Source of the DNA: Sphingomonadales bacterium
GTDB taxonomy: Bacteria > Pseudomonadota > Alphaproteobacteria > Sphingomonadales > Sphingomonadaceae
Reading direction: 5' to 3'
DNA: 64,000 nucleotides
Assembly (NCBI GenBank): GCA_016714795.1
Contig: JADKCA010000004.1
Location: 186,001 to 250,000 of the forward strand
The position numbers were made by a program, and so were the translations under genes. Below are positions 1 to 13,819 of this stretch, piece after piece. The stretch's first letter is position 1. Each line of letters starts with the position of its first letter. Below the pieces are notes generated by a model. It saw only the letters and a list, made by a program, of their open reading frames with translations, did no database searches and was not told the origin of the DNA.

Positions 1-622
1 GTTTGGGGACATGCTCTCCGTCAGCCCTGTGACCAAAGCGCATATCGAACAAGGCCTGTCCGTCGAAGAACTGGCCCGTGCCACGCTGGTGACCAGTGAC
101 AATACGGCTGCAAACGTGCTGCTGCGACGATTCGGCGGTCCGCCTGCCTTGACCGCATTCTGGCGCTCACTCGGGGATTCGGTCAGTCAGTTGGACAGGT
201 TTGAGCCGGAGCTGAACGAAGTGCCGCTTGGGACCACGTTGGATACGACGACACCCAAGGCCATGGCCATGACGACGGCAGCACTGGTTCATGGGGATGC
301 CCTCACTCCAGCGAGCAAGGGCAAGTTGAAAGCATGGATGACTGATGCCCAAACCGGGACGCAGCGCATCCGTGCAGGCTTCCCGGCGGATTGGCAGTCT
401 GGAGACAAGACCGGCACTGGCACTGGTAAAACAAAACACACTTACGTCGATATCGCATTTGGCGGCCCAGCCAGGCGGGCACCATTGATCATAACAGCCT
501 ATTTCGAACCTGACCGTCTGGTTGAACCGATGGATCCGGTTTCGCTTGGCGCACTGGCCGAAGTCGGCCGAACCGCAGCACTCGATCTGACGACGGGTGA
601 TCGACAAGGCCCGGCCCAATGA
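1..622 (+). CDS. Class A beta-lactamase, C-terminal part (5' truncated by window edge)
   Basis: The reading frame is open from base 2, so the gene begins before the window. The visible part carries three class A serine beta-lactamase signatures in the right order: the SDN loop (TSDNTAAN, about residue 32 of the visible part), the omega-loop general-base Glu (EPELNE), and the KTG triad (DKTGTGTG). The nucleophile SxxK motif should lie upstream of the window and cannot be checked. Such enzymes are exported to the periplasm and hydrolyse beta-lactam rings. The C-terminus looks complete, ending in the usual helix after the KTG strand. No linked regulator is visible on this side. The family call is secure; substrate range cannot be read from this fragment. 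Confidence 0.9.
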   Translation, partial: FGDMLSVSPVTKAHIEQGLSVEELARATLVTSDNTAANVLLRRFGGPPALTAFWRSLGDSVSQLDRFEPELNEVPLGTTLDTTTPKAMAMTTAALVHGDALTPASKGKLKAWMTDAQTGTQRIRAGFPADWQSGDKTGTGTGKTKHTYVDIAFGGPARRAPLIITAYFEPDRLVEPMDPVSLGALAEVGRTAALDLTTGDRQGPAQ

Positions 623-910
623 GCGCCTCATGTTGCGGCGGCGGCAGACGCCCATATGCTTGCATCGGGCGGCGCCTATTTTCCGCAAGCGGTGCGCGCG
701 CTGCGCACGCGGCAAACGCGCGATCTGTCGCTGCCGAGCGTCGCGCTGGCCGTCTGGACGACGAAGCGCGCGCGTTGCTCGACGCTCTACCGAGGCGCCC
801 GCGTCACACCCGTGTCTTCTGGCATGGGTGCAGAGCCAACGAGATGAATTAGCGGTTGCGGCATAATGTATGGCTGGCCATATTCGCGCAGACGAAAACA
901 CAGGCGGCGA
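623..910. other. Intergenic stretch with no assignable gene
   Basis: This 288-base GC-rich stretch separates the beta-lactamase from the next gene. Short open frames run through it in several frames, but none has a clear ribosome binding site, recognisable domain or codon pattern distinct from the others. It may be eroded coding sequence. I see no terminator hairpin with a T-tract. Confidence 0.4.
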
Positions 911-1666
911 ATGATGGACCTCAAATGCTACCTCTACCCAGGCTGGCAACCGCGCATTCGGCCCGCGTCCAGACGGCGGGAGTGGATGGATGCGACACCT
1001 GAATCCTTTGCTTATCGTTGCCTGCCGCTGGCGACCGCAAACGCGCATGGCTGGGAATTGCTAAGCCCATGCGGGTTCGAAGCGATGTGGAACGGCGGGG
1101 CGGCAGTCGAAGACGTGACGATCTGCGCCGATCCCGGCACTTCGCCCATGGATGCGCCAGTTTCATTGTTCGGACAAGCGACGCTGACGTTCCATGTCGC
1201 GGGGTTGTTTCGCACACCGCCGGGTTGGAATTTGTGGGTTGGGGGTTCGCCCAATGCCGCCAAGGACGGGATTGCACCTTTGGGCGGTGTCATCGAGACC
1301 GATTGGTCGCCCTACAGCTTCACGATGAACTGGCGCTTCACGCGCCCGCATCACTGGGTAAGGTTCGAGGAGAATGAGCCGGTGGCGTTCTTCATGCCTG
1401 TCCAGCGGCACGCGGTCGAAACGGTTGTGCCGCAGTTCTTGCCGATCGATGACGACCCTGAACTCAAGGCCCAGTTCGAGGCTTGGAGCGCGAGCCGTGA
1501 CGCCTTTCATCTGCAGATGCGTGAAGCGCCGCCGACCTCGCCTTCGGATAAATGGCAGAAGCTCTATTATCGCGGCGTGGCTCCGGACGGCACACCCGGC
1601 ACCGCCGATCATCAAAGCAAGCTGCGCGCTCCGGCCTTCGCTACCTGCCCGATGAAGAAGGCCTAG
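911..1666 (+). CDS. DUF6065 family protein
   Basis: About 250 residues when started at the tandem ATG codons at 911/914, which have an AGGCGG sequence just upstream; the open frame reaches further back but without a start signal. The protein opens with a short strand motif (LKCYLYPGW) and contains HGWELLSPCGFEAMWNGG, followed by a central Trp/Pro-rich segment (GWNLWVGGSPNAAKDGI) and TMNWRFTRP. This pattern resembles the uncharacterised DUF6065 family; I recall it by pattern and could not search. There is no signal peptide or membrane segment. Function is unknown. It stands alone on this strand, converging with the two-partner secretion operon. Confidence 0.7.
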   Translation: MMDLKCYLYPGWQPRIRPASRRREWMDATPESFAYRCLPLATANAHGWELLSPCGFEAMWNGGAAVEDVTICADPGTSPMDAPVSLFGQATLTFHVAGLFRTPPGWNLWVGGSPNAAKDGIAPLGGVIETDWSPYSFTMNWRFTRPHHWVRFEENEPVAFFMPVQRHAVETVVPQFLPIDDDPELKAQFEAWSASRDAFHLQMREAPPTSPSDKWQKLYYRGVAPDGTPGTADHQSKLRAPAFATCPMKKA

Positions 1667-3353
1667 AAGCTTACCGTCACACCAATATTAAACCGCCAGT
1701 TGCCGGACAGCGTATCGCTGAACCCACGCGCAATTTCGCCCTCGATACGGAACGGGCGGCCGTTGGTCGCCACGGTCACACGTGCGCCCGCGCCGAGCGA
1801 AGCGGCGTGGATCACACCCGTCTCGACTGCCGTCGGTTGCAGGCGCTGGACGACACCGCTCGCACCGAACGCATAAGGTTCGAAGGTGGCGGTTTTGCCC
1901 AGGTCGAACCCGTAGCGCAGCTCGACGCGGGCGAACGCCGCATTGTCGCCAGACAGGCCACCGAGATCATAGCCGCTGAGCGCGCGCGGGCCCGTGATCG
2001 CCATCTGCTCGCTGCCGAAGAGGGGGCCGCCGAGCGAGGCCTGCCCCTGTGCGCGGGCCGCGACCGTCCAGCGGCCCGCAAGCGCGCTCACCGCATCGAG
2101 CGTGACCTCAACCTTGGTGAAGTCCGCCGGGGCAAGCGTGCGCGATACCGGTTCGGCGAGTGACGCATTGCGGGCATCGCGCGCACCCAATCCGGCTATA
2201 CCCTGCGACAGCTCGCCCGACAGTGCATAGCTTGCCCCCGGCAGCCGGGCTGCATAACGTAAGCGAAGCCGCAAGGGACGCAGCCGGTCCTGATAGAGCA
2301 AGACGCCGAAGTCGCGCGCGATCTGGCGCTCGTCAACCAGATCAAGCCCGGCCTCAATGGTAAGGTCGCGGGCACGGCTGCGGATCAGCGGATAACTCAG
2401 TTTGAAGGCAGTGCGGACATATCGGCTCTCAGTCGCCAGCACGCCTGTGGGCACGATCGGTCGCGTCCGGGCGATCAGGCCTTCGGTTGAAAAACGCAGG
2501 CCATCGCGCCCGATGGGCACGACCACGCCAAGCGCAGCAAAGCGGCGCGGCGAGTTGCGCCCGACGAACCCGTCGAACGGCGCGCCGCCAACGATGCCAT
2601 AGATCGTCTCGCCGCCGCCTAGCGCTGAACGCAACACGGGTGACAGGGTGAAGACACTGCCGCCAAGCGCGCCGCCAACGGCATTGTCGAACCCCGCATC
2701 GACGCTGAGCGCAGGACCGGCACCGGCGAGCACGAGCCGGACAGTGCCAGCCTCTCGACCCGGCTCTATCGTCGTGCGCAGCGCAATCCCCGCCGCGTCG
2801 CCTGCCAGCAGCAGAGCGCGTTCCAGCTGCGTCCGCGTCAGCCAGGGCCGATCAGTCATCCGCGCAACATGGCGCGACACCACATCCTTCACGCGGTGTG
2901 GCAAGCCAGCAACGTCCGCCCCGGCAACGCGCCCGTTTATGATGTTGATGCGGACAGCGGCCCCTGTCTTGGCAAGATTCTGTGGCGGCACAACCGCGCG
3001 AACAAGCACGTAACCCTTCGCCGCATACATCGCCTCGATCTTCGCCGCCGTTTCGAACAGCTGCGACGCTGAAATCTCGGCCCCTTCAAGCGGCGCAACC
3101 AGCGCCCGCTCCTCGCTCGCGAGCGCCGGCAAGCCGCCAATAACCGTCACCGACGCAGGGGTCAGCCAGATGCTCGCCGCTTCGGCGGGCACTACGCTGC
3201 GCAAGGGCGTGGCTTCGGGCGGCGGCACCACGGGTTCAGCCGCTCGCGGCGGTGCAACCGGCGGCGTGGTCAGCGCAGGCGAGCCCGATTGCTGCGCCAG
3301 CGCCGATGTGGTCGAAAGGAGCGCTGTGCCCAAAGCGATCATGCCGCGGCGCA

Positions 3354-3354
<1 letters not shown>
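1663..3354 (-). CDS. TpsB-type outer membrane transporter (ShlB/FhaC/HecB family)
   Basis: About 563 residues with a signal peptide (RRGMIALGTALLSTTSALAQ), a Pro-rich linker (residues ~25-50), a POTRA region (~55-140, with AAKIEAMYAAKGYVLVRA) and a C-terminal 16-strand barrel ending in aromatic F (NIGVTVSF). This is the pattern of the outer-membrane partner of two-partner secretion, which recognises the TPS domain of its exoprotein and exports it. ATG at 3354 forms a TGATG overlap with the expected stop of the tpsA reading frame; a GTG lies one codon upstream at 3357. The overlap implies translational coupling to tpsA and helps identify the real tpsA C-terminus. Its stop overlaps the end of the convergent DUF6065 gene by four bases. 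Confidence 0.9.
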
Positions 3355-8502
<5,148 letters not shown>

Positions 8503-8540
8503 GATAACCCCGAATTCTGATCTATTGTGGTGAAAGCCGC

Positions 8541-8942
8541 TCAATTCCCGGCGACCTGCCAGCGGCCACCGCGGCAGATTTGGGCGTGCCCCGATGGGTT
8601 CATGAAGCCCGATCCCTCGGGCGCGCAGCGTGAGCCGACCAGACCGGGGTGGCGTTCGGGATGGTAGACGACTTCGTACATCTGCCAGTACATGCGGATG
8701 AACTCGCCATAGGGCAGTCTGTACGGGTTGTTGGTGCTGAACAGCATTTGCAACATGCCGTCGCAGTCACGCCGCCAATCGGCATATTCGAGATTGGGTC
8801 GCGGCGGATTGCACTTTTGTGCAGCGGCGGCGGCATGCACGTCAGCACCAGCGAAAACCAGAAGCACACTGCCTCCGCCATTCAACCATCTTATGCGCAA
8901 GCTGTCGCCCCGCCACCTGGCTTTGATGTTGTCGAAGGCCAT
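8541..8942 (-). CDS. Small secreted Cys-containing hypothetical protein in TPS operon
   Basis: 133 residues. The N-terminus has basic residues followed by a hydrophobic stretch ending in Ala-rich sequence (GGGSVLLVFAGADVHAAAAAQ), consistent with export. The mature part has at least four Cys (QKCNPP, RRDCDG, SRCAPEG, QICRGG), so disulfides are plausible in the periplasm or outside. A GGAG sequence lies nine bases before ATG 8942. It ends 38 bases upstream of the tpsA start on the same strand, so it is likely the first gene of the tpsA-tpsB operon. I do not recognise a named domain. It could be a partner or modifier of the exoprotein; that is inference from position only. Confidence 0.65.
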   Translation of the reverse strand: MAFDNIKARWRGDSLRIRWLNGGGSVLLVFAGADVHAAAAAQKCNPPRPNLEYADWRRDCDGMLQMLFSTNNPYRLPYGEFIRMYWQMYEVVYHPERHPGLVGSRCAPEGSGFMNPSGHAQICRGGRWQVAGN

Positions 8943-9145
8943 TTCGCAAGCTCCGGCTTTGGCCCGCCGAGAACACCCCGACGCACCGTTGAACTCAGTC
9001 TTCCTGCGGACCCATATTTCTCAGCGAAGTCTTGTGCTTCACCTATGGAATCGCAAAGCGACGGCAAATCTGGCCACGGCCCCGAAAATAAATTTTGCCT
9101 TTCGGGCAAGACTGAAGGAAAATCGCCCGCAATGGGGGCTCGCGT

Positions 9146-9345
9146 TTGTCAGTCGATCTTGATTTGAACGACCTGTGGAGCGGCTCTTCGCGCGGTGAGG
9201 CAGCGGCGCGGGATCGGCTTTTGTCGCTCTGTTCCGATGGGTTTCGCCGCATCGCGCGCGGGGTGCTCAACGGGGACAGCCGCCGGATGCACCTCCAGCC
9301 CATCGATCTGGTCCATGCAGCCTCAATGCGGATCATCAAGAGCAG
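9146..9345 (+). pseudogene. ECF sigma factor, N-terminal fragment (Sig-70_X6-like)
   Basis: The frame from TTG 9146 reads WSGSSRGEAAARDRLLSLCSDGFRRIARGVLNGDSRRMHLQPIDLVHAAS across its length, which matches the region-2 start of ECF sigma factors of the TIGR02999/Sig-70_X6 kind (pattern ...RLL..C...RRIARG.L......LQPTDLVHEA). The similarity stops at about residue 65, after MRIIKSS, where the sequence changes to IS3 transposase coding in another frame. Region 4 is absent. The gene points away from the TPS operon and could once have regulated it, but that is inference. The exact breakpoint lies somewhere in 9340-9395. Confidence 0.65.
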
Positions 9346-9384
9346 CGGCATTGAAGTGGCTGATCAACGAGGTGCGCAGCTCCA

Positions 9385-9581
9385 TTGTCAGCGAACTGGC
9401 GGAATATATCGAGGCCTTCGTCGAGGACAACAACCATCGGCGCTACCACGAGAGCTCAGACAATGTGACTCCCGCCGATGCCTACTACGGCAGGGCCTCA
9501 GCCATCATCAAACAACGCGAAAGGATCAAACGACAGACCATCGAATATCGTCGCTTGCACCACCGCAAGCTCGCCGCTTAG
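9385..9581 (+). pseudogene. IS3-family transposase C-terminal remnant
   Basis: The frame ending at 9581 gives AEYIEAFVEDNNHRRYHES then NVTPADAYYGRA and a basic tail (IIKQRERIKRQTIEYRRL, HHRKLAA). This is the C-terminal end of the DDE integrase domain found in IS3-group transposases (NHRRYHESLxNVTPADVYFGR with a KQRERIKR tail). The catalytic DDE residues further upstream are missing, so the element cannot transpose. The sequence after the stop (TCAACCCCCAAAACGAGGC, then TGACGACGGACA around 9640-9657) looks like the element's right-hand non-coding end. The left end is gone. Confidence 0.85.
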
Positions 9582-9903
9582 CATCAACCCCCAAAACGAG
9601 GCCCACGCTCCGCCAATTTACGCCGCCAATCTGGCCAAATGACGTGACGACGGACAGGAGACAAACGCCCCCCACGCTGCCTTGGCTCCGGACATGCTTC
9701 ATGGCTTCCGAAATGATCGTGCGCCGCAGGGCATAATGGCCCAAAGGGAGCGCCAATCCGTCCCGGCACGCCGCATTCTCCAGTGAATTGCGCATGATCA
9801 TGGGCTGAGGCAAGGTAGACCTCCCCATATTTCTGCCCATCTTCCGACGGCGCTGATCCGCGTTGAGACCAAGCCGCAACGCGGATGGGTTGAGCGGAAT
9901 GAT
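9582..9903. other. Gene-free stretch: IS right-end remnant plus unassigned sequence
   Basis: The first ~75 bases look like the non-coding right end of the IS3-family remnant. The remainder (about 9660-9903) has overlapping open frames on the minus strand (one reads MIMRNSLENAACRDGLALPL) but no start signal or domain that I recognise. It may be debris of a gene removed together with the rest of the insertion sequence. Confidence 0.4.
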
Positions 9904-10218
9904 TCAATCAGGGCGCTCGCGCAACCTACCCCAAAAATGCCGCACCAGATAGGGCAGGCCCGCCAGCGACGCCCAGCCCAGCTTCCCCCACAGCGCCAGC
10001 TTGGGAGACTGATGGTTCCACAGACCCAGCGCACCCGCCGCGCCGACCGCCCCTGCACCCGGAATCCAGATGCCGGCCAGCCCCGCCAGCCCGAACAGCC
10101 CCAGCAGGCGGATACCCGCCCCGGCGCGCGCCTTGTCCACGGGATGCTTGAGCCCGGCCAGCCCGGCAAATCCGATCAGGCCCAGAATCCCGACCCACGG
10201 GGCCAATATGTCCAACAT
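9904..10218 (-). CDS. Small hydrophobic membrane protein
   Basis: 104 residues from ATG 10218, chosen because AAGGAGAGAGAC sits directly before it; the open frame extends 26 codons further without a signal. The sequence is dominated by Gly/Ala/Leu-rich hydrophobic runs (ILGLIGFAGLAGL; LLGLFGLAGLAGIWIPGAGAVGAAGALGL), giving two or three probable membrane segments, then a basic C-terminus (VRHFWGRLRERPD). No family recognised. It is divergent from the Coq4-like gene with about 159 bases between the starts. Confidence 0.7.
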   Translation of the reverse strand: MLDILAPWVGILGLIGFAGLAGLKHPVDKARAGAGIRLLGLFGLAGLAGIWIPGAGAVGAAGALGLWNHQSPKLALWGKLGWASLAGLPYLVRHFWGRLRERPD

Positions 10219-10377
10219 GTCTCTCTCCTTATTCTTGTTCCGATCCGATGTGGCGCGCTGCAACTCCGGCGTCAATGGTGAAGATTTTTGACGCACATCA
10301 TGGATGATGTCTGAATTTTACTTGAATTTGCGGATCAAGGCGCACTAGCATCTGCGCAAAATATGGAGAGGCTCATC

Positions 10378-11205
10378 ATGGACGACATTCCCTACCTCGC
10401 GCGTGGCGTGAATCTGCTTGGCACCGATTCAAGCGTGCTCGTCTCATCATCCAAATATCTGAGCAACCCGGCGCTTCGCGAATGGATCGCGCTGATCGCA
10501 CTGAAGAAGAATGGCCCGGATTTTCCGCCCGCCGCCGAAATGTATCAGTTGCTGCCGATTCTGGATGGGATGCGCGATTTTGACCATATCGAGCATATGT
10601 TCACCGAAGAGCGCAAGGTGAACCCCGCGCTCGACCGCTGGTTCTCAGAGGGCTTCTGCTCCGATTTCGTGATCGAGGATCTGAAGGATTGCGCGCCGGG
10701 CTCGCTGGGTGGCCTTTATTACAAGATCGCGACCGAAGGGAATTACGAGGTCCAGATCGTCCCCAATTTCAAGCCGCAGACGCAGTGGCAATTCTATTCG
10801 CTGCGGGCCGGGCAGGCACATGATTTCGAACATATCCTCACCGGTGGCGGCTTCAATTACATGGGAGAGCTTATTCCTTATTGGTTCCGCCTCGCCACCA
10901 TCCACACGCATATCCAGAACAAGGAACTGGCGGGCGAGATGAGCGTGCTCTCCATCTTCGGCACGATGCGTTATGTGATCCGCACCATGCTGCATTATCC
11001 GCAAGTCTGGGAATGCGCGCTCGACTGCATCCAGCAGGGCATTCGCATCGGGCGCGAATCGGATGCGTTCTGGATGGCCAAGTTCGAGGATGTTTGGCAC
11101 CTGCCGCTGGAGGAAGCCCGCGAAAAGCTGGGCGTGCGCGGCGCAGTGGATCTGGATACGCAAAAGGAAGGTGATTTCTGGGGCGGGCTGCGGACGACGC
11201 TTTAG
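10378..11205 (+). CDS. Coq4-family protein
   Basis: 275 residues from ATG 10378, preferred over 10363 because GGAGAGG lies seven bases upstream. The Coq4 signature HDxxHx11E is exact: His148-Asp149, His152 and Glu164 in RAGQAHDFEHILTGG and the following FNYMGE. In eukaryotes COQ4 supports ubiquinone synthesis, probably by C1 decarboxylation/hydroxylation of the quinone ring; bacterial homologues of this kind are less studied. The gene stands next to a catabolic cluster rather than to other ubi genes, so it may act on a different substrate. No signal peptide. Its stop is followed 40 bases later by the convergent AtuA-like gene. Confidence 0.85.
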   Translation: MDDIPYLARGVNLLGTDSSVLVSSSKYLSNPALREWIALIALKKNGPDFPPAAEMYQLLPILDGMRDFDHIEHMFTEERKVNPALDRWFSEGFCSDFVIEDLKDCAPGSLGGLYYKIATEGNYEVQIVPNFKPQTQWQFYSLRAGQAHDFEHILTGGGFNYMGELIPYWFRLATIHTHIQNKELAGEMSVLSIFGTMRYVIRTMLHYPQVWECALDCIQQGIRIGRESDAFWMAKFEDVWHLPLEEAREKLGVRGAVDLDTQKEGDFWGGLRTTL

Positions 11206-11245
11206 GCTGACGGGCGCTGAGCCCTTCCAGTGTCCCGGCGCACAG

Positions 11246-12952
11246 TCACCCCACCGGAAACCGCATCATCCGCTGCGCAATGCTCTTCGCCGCCGGGTCT
11301 AGCCGCTGGCTGGCGTTGAGCCCGCCGGGCAGCGCGCCCTCCAGCACCAGATTGAGCGCGTGGCAACCCGGCAGATCATAGACGGTCACGCGGAAATCCC
11401 CCAGATCGGGCAACCAAGCCTTGATCATCGTTTCGGTGAGCGCGGCGCGCAGGGCGGGCAGATGCTCCGGCTTTCGGGCGATGACGCCGATATTGATCGT
11501 CTCCCCCTTTTCGCCGGAGCGCGCAAAGGCGAGGTCTTCGAGGATGCGTGCCTCGCCGCCGGGAACGGCAGCGGGAGCAGGGGGCCGCACCAGCATCGCC
11601 GGATCGAAGCCCACCACATCGGGCATGGCAAATACCGCACCATCAATCCGCGCGCGCACCTCCTGCTTTGGCACAAGAAAACAGATCAGGCTCATGCAGG
11701 GCTGGACCTGCACGCCGAACGACACGCTGGTACCCGGTGCCATGGCACTGATCGCGGCGAACTGCTCGCGCGCGAACATCTGCACGGCCAAAACGTCATC
11801 GTGCTCCACCACCAGCTTTGAAACCACTTCCTCGCCGCCACCAATCGTCACGCATTCGGTGCGCCGCCATTCCGCCAGATTGCGCCCGCGCAGCATCAGC
11901 CGCCCGCGTTCGAACAGCGCTTCGGCCTGTTTCGCGGCCTTGGCAGGCGCATCCTTGCCGATGATCGGCTGATAGGCAATGCCGCGCCAGCCATCATCCC
12001 ATGTGGCGCAAGCCTTGAGCGTCGGTGTGGGCGGATAGCCCGTCGCACCCTTCACCAGCACGCGATGCGCGCCCGTCTGTTCGAGCGTGACCGTGGAGAA
12101 ATCGCACGTCACATCGGGCACGAAATAGGCCTGCGGATCGCCGACTTCATAGAGCATCTGTTCGGCGACCGTGCCGACACTCACCAGACCGCCCGTGCCC
12201 TCTGGCTTGGTGATCAGGCAGGTACCGTCTGCATGACATTCGGCAATTGGCGCGCCGATATTTTCCCAGCCCTCCACGTCGCGCCAGTCGGTGAAGGTGC
12301 CGCCAGTCACCTGCGGGCCGCATTCGACAAGATGCCCCGCCAGCGTACCGCCCGCCAGCTGCGCAAAGTCGCCCGGCCCCCAACCGAAATGATGGATGAG
12401 CGGGCCGAGCGCGAGCGCCGAATCGACCCCACGTCCGGTGATGACGATGTCCGCCCCGCGCGCCAGTGCCTCGGCAATCGGAAAGCCGCCCAGATAGGCA
12501 TTGGCGCTGGTGACGCCTGATTGCGGGAACGGCGCGCCGGTGAACATGTCACGCGTCTCTGCAAAGTCGGGCAGCCGGTGCATCAAATCATCACCATCCA
12601 CGCACGAGATTTTGAGCGCCAGGCCCAGCGCCGCCACCTTGGCGCGGAGCGCCTCTGCCAACGCCTCCGGGTTCACGCCGCCTGCATTGGATATGACTTT
12701 GATGCCTTGCGCTGCGATTTGCGGCAGGAAGGGGCCGATATGGACATCCAGAAAGTCGGACGGGAAACCGCTGGCCGGATCGGCCTGCTTCATCCGGCCG
12801 AGCAGCCCCATTGCGCCTTCGGCCAGATAGTCGAGGATGATCACGTCCACGCCCGCGCCCAGCAATTGCGGCACGGCCATCGCCGAATCGATGAAGAAGG
12901 CGGAGCCGCCGCCGATGCGCAAAGCTGCCTGCACCAAGGTCTTTCCCTCCAT
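11246..12952 (-). CDS. AtuA-like (DUF1446) acyclic terpene utilisation family protein
   Basis: 568 residues, close to the length of AtuA plus its C-terminal domain. N-terminal features include RIGGGSAFFIDSA, VDVIILDYLAEGAMGLL, VISNAGGVNPEAL and ADIVITGRGVDSALALGPLIHHF, all typical of DUF1446/AtuA. AtuA is needed for citronellol/geraniol breakdown in Pseudomonas, though its exact reaction is not established. It is read divergently from an SDR operon with a shared ~96-base region holding two promoter-like sequences, suggesting that it belongs to the same catabolic regulon. No biotin-carboxylase partner (AtuC/F) is present here, so a terpene role is only a suggestion. Confidence 0.85.
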   Translation of the reverse strand: MEGKTLVQAALRIGGGSAFFIDSAMAVPQLLGAGVDVIILDYLAEGAMGLLGRMKQADPASGFPSDFLDVHIGPFLPQIAAQGIKVISNAGGVNPEALAEALRAKVAALGLALKISCVDGDDLMHRLPDFAETRDMFTGAPFPQSGVTSANAYLGGFPIAEALARGADIVITGRGVDSALALGPLIHHFGWGPGDFAQLAGGTLAGHLVECGPQVTGGTFTDWRDVEGWENIGAPIAECHADGTCLITKPEGTGGLVSVGTVAEQMLYEVGDPQAYFVPDVTCDFSTVTLEQTGAHRVLVKGATGYPPTPTLKACATWDDGWRGIAYQPIIGKDAPAKAAKQAEALFERGRLMLRGRNLAEWRRTECVTIGGGEEVVSKLVVEHDDVLAVQMFAREQFAAISAMAPGTSVSFGVQVQPCMSLICFLVPKQEVRARIDGAVFAMPDVVGFDPAMLVRPPAPAAVPGGEARILEDLAFARSGEKGETINIGVIARKPEHLPALRAALTETMIKAWLPDLGDFRVTVYDLPGCHALNLVLEGALPGGLNASQRLDPAAKSIAQRMMRFPVG

Positions 12953-12988
12953 TTTCGTAATTTGTCGGCCATCAGTCTACGCATGACG

Positions 12989-13017
12989 TTGACAAACTGG
13001 CAAGCGTCCCGTCAAAT
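12989..13017 (+). promoter_or_regulatory. Candidate sigma70 promoter of SDR operon
   Basis: TTGACA at 12989-12994 is a perfect -35; TCAAAT at 13012-13017 is a 4/6 match to the -10 at the ideal 17-base spacing, 31 bases before the TTG start. On the opposite strand TTGCCA (13005-13000) with TAGACT could drive the AtuA-like gene, so the region is probably a shared divergent promoter. Confidence 0.5.
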
Positions 13018-13048
13018 GCGTTGAAACTTGGGAATAGGAGGAAGAGTC

Positions 13049-13819
13049 TTGAGCAAGGATCTGGCTGGAAAAGTCGCCATCGTGACGGGCGGCAGCGACG
13101 GCATTGGCAAGGCGACCGCCACATTGCTCGCCAAGCGCGGCGCAACCGTCGCCATCTGCGCACGCCGCGCCGAGGTGCTGGAAGCCGCGCGCGCCGAAAT
13201 CGCGGAACACGGCACTGTGGAAGCGCATATCCTCGACGTGTCTGACGAAGCGGCCTTCACCGCACTGGTGGAAGATGTCGCACAGCGCCATGGCCGACTC
13301 GACATGATGGTCAACAACGCCATGTCGGTCCATTATGCGCCGCTGACCGAGCTGACCATGGAGCATTGGCGCAAGGATTTTGCGGTCAACGCCGAAGCCG
13401 TCTTCACCGGCACCAAGGCGGCGATGAAGATCATGATGAAGCAGGGCGGTGGTTCCATCGTCAACATCGCATCCACCACCGCGATCCGTTCTGCCCCTTA
13501 TATGGCGAGCTATTCGGCATCCAAGGCGGCACTGGTGCAATTCTCGTCATGCGCGGCCATGGAAGGCGGGCCTGCCAATGTCCGCGTCAATGTGATCGTG
13601 CCGGGGCAAGTGATGACGCCCGCCACCGCCTTCTGGGCCACCAAGGCCCCCGAAACGGCGGCCCGCACCGAAGCGGCTATCCCCATGCTGCGCGGTGGCC
13701 AGCCCGATGAACTGGCCGAGCCCATCGTATTCCTGCTTTCTGACGCAGCAAGCTATATCACCGGCGTCGCCCTTCCGGTTGATGGCGGAAAGGCGGCCCA
13801 GCTGTACATGCCGTCATGA
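13049..13819 (+). CDS. SDR family oxidoreductase
   Basis: About 256 residues. I chose the TTG at 13049 because AGGAGGAA lies six bases before it and it places LSKDLAGKVAIVTGG at the normal SDR N-terminus. Classical short-chain dehydrogenase features are present: TGGSDGIG cofactor loop, NNAMS, the Ser in NIAST, and YSASK (Tyr/Lys of the catalytic tetrad). It is the first gene of a seven- to eight-gene operon and overlaps the next gene by ATGA. The substrate is not evident from sequence; the context suggests oxidation of a hydroxyl or a hydroxyacyl-CoA. Confidence 0.88.
   Translation: MSKDLAGKVAIVTGGSDGIGKATATLLAKRGATVAICARRAEVLEAARAEIAEHGTVEAHILDVSDEAAFTALVEDVAQRHGRLDMMVNNAMSVHYAPLTELTMEHWRKDFAVNAEAVFTGTKAAMKIMMKQGGGSIVNIASTTAIRSAPYMASYSASKAALVQFSSCAAMEGGPANVRVNVIVPGQVMTPATAFWATKAPETAARTEAAIPMLRGGQPDELAEPIVFLLSDAASYITGVALPVDGGKAAQLYMPS

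Noticed and set aside
167..1048. 293-residue minus-strand open frame over the beta-lactamase
   Set aside because: Shadow of the beta-lactamase with Arg-rich composition; the plus-strand gene has the SDN, Glu and KTG motifs.
9660..9903. Minus-strand open frame ending in the IS region (MIMRNSLENAACRDG...)
   Set aside because: No start signal and its 3' part is antisense of the IS remnant; nothing recognised.
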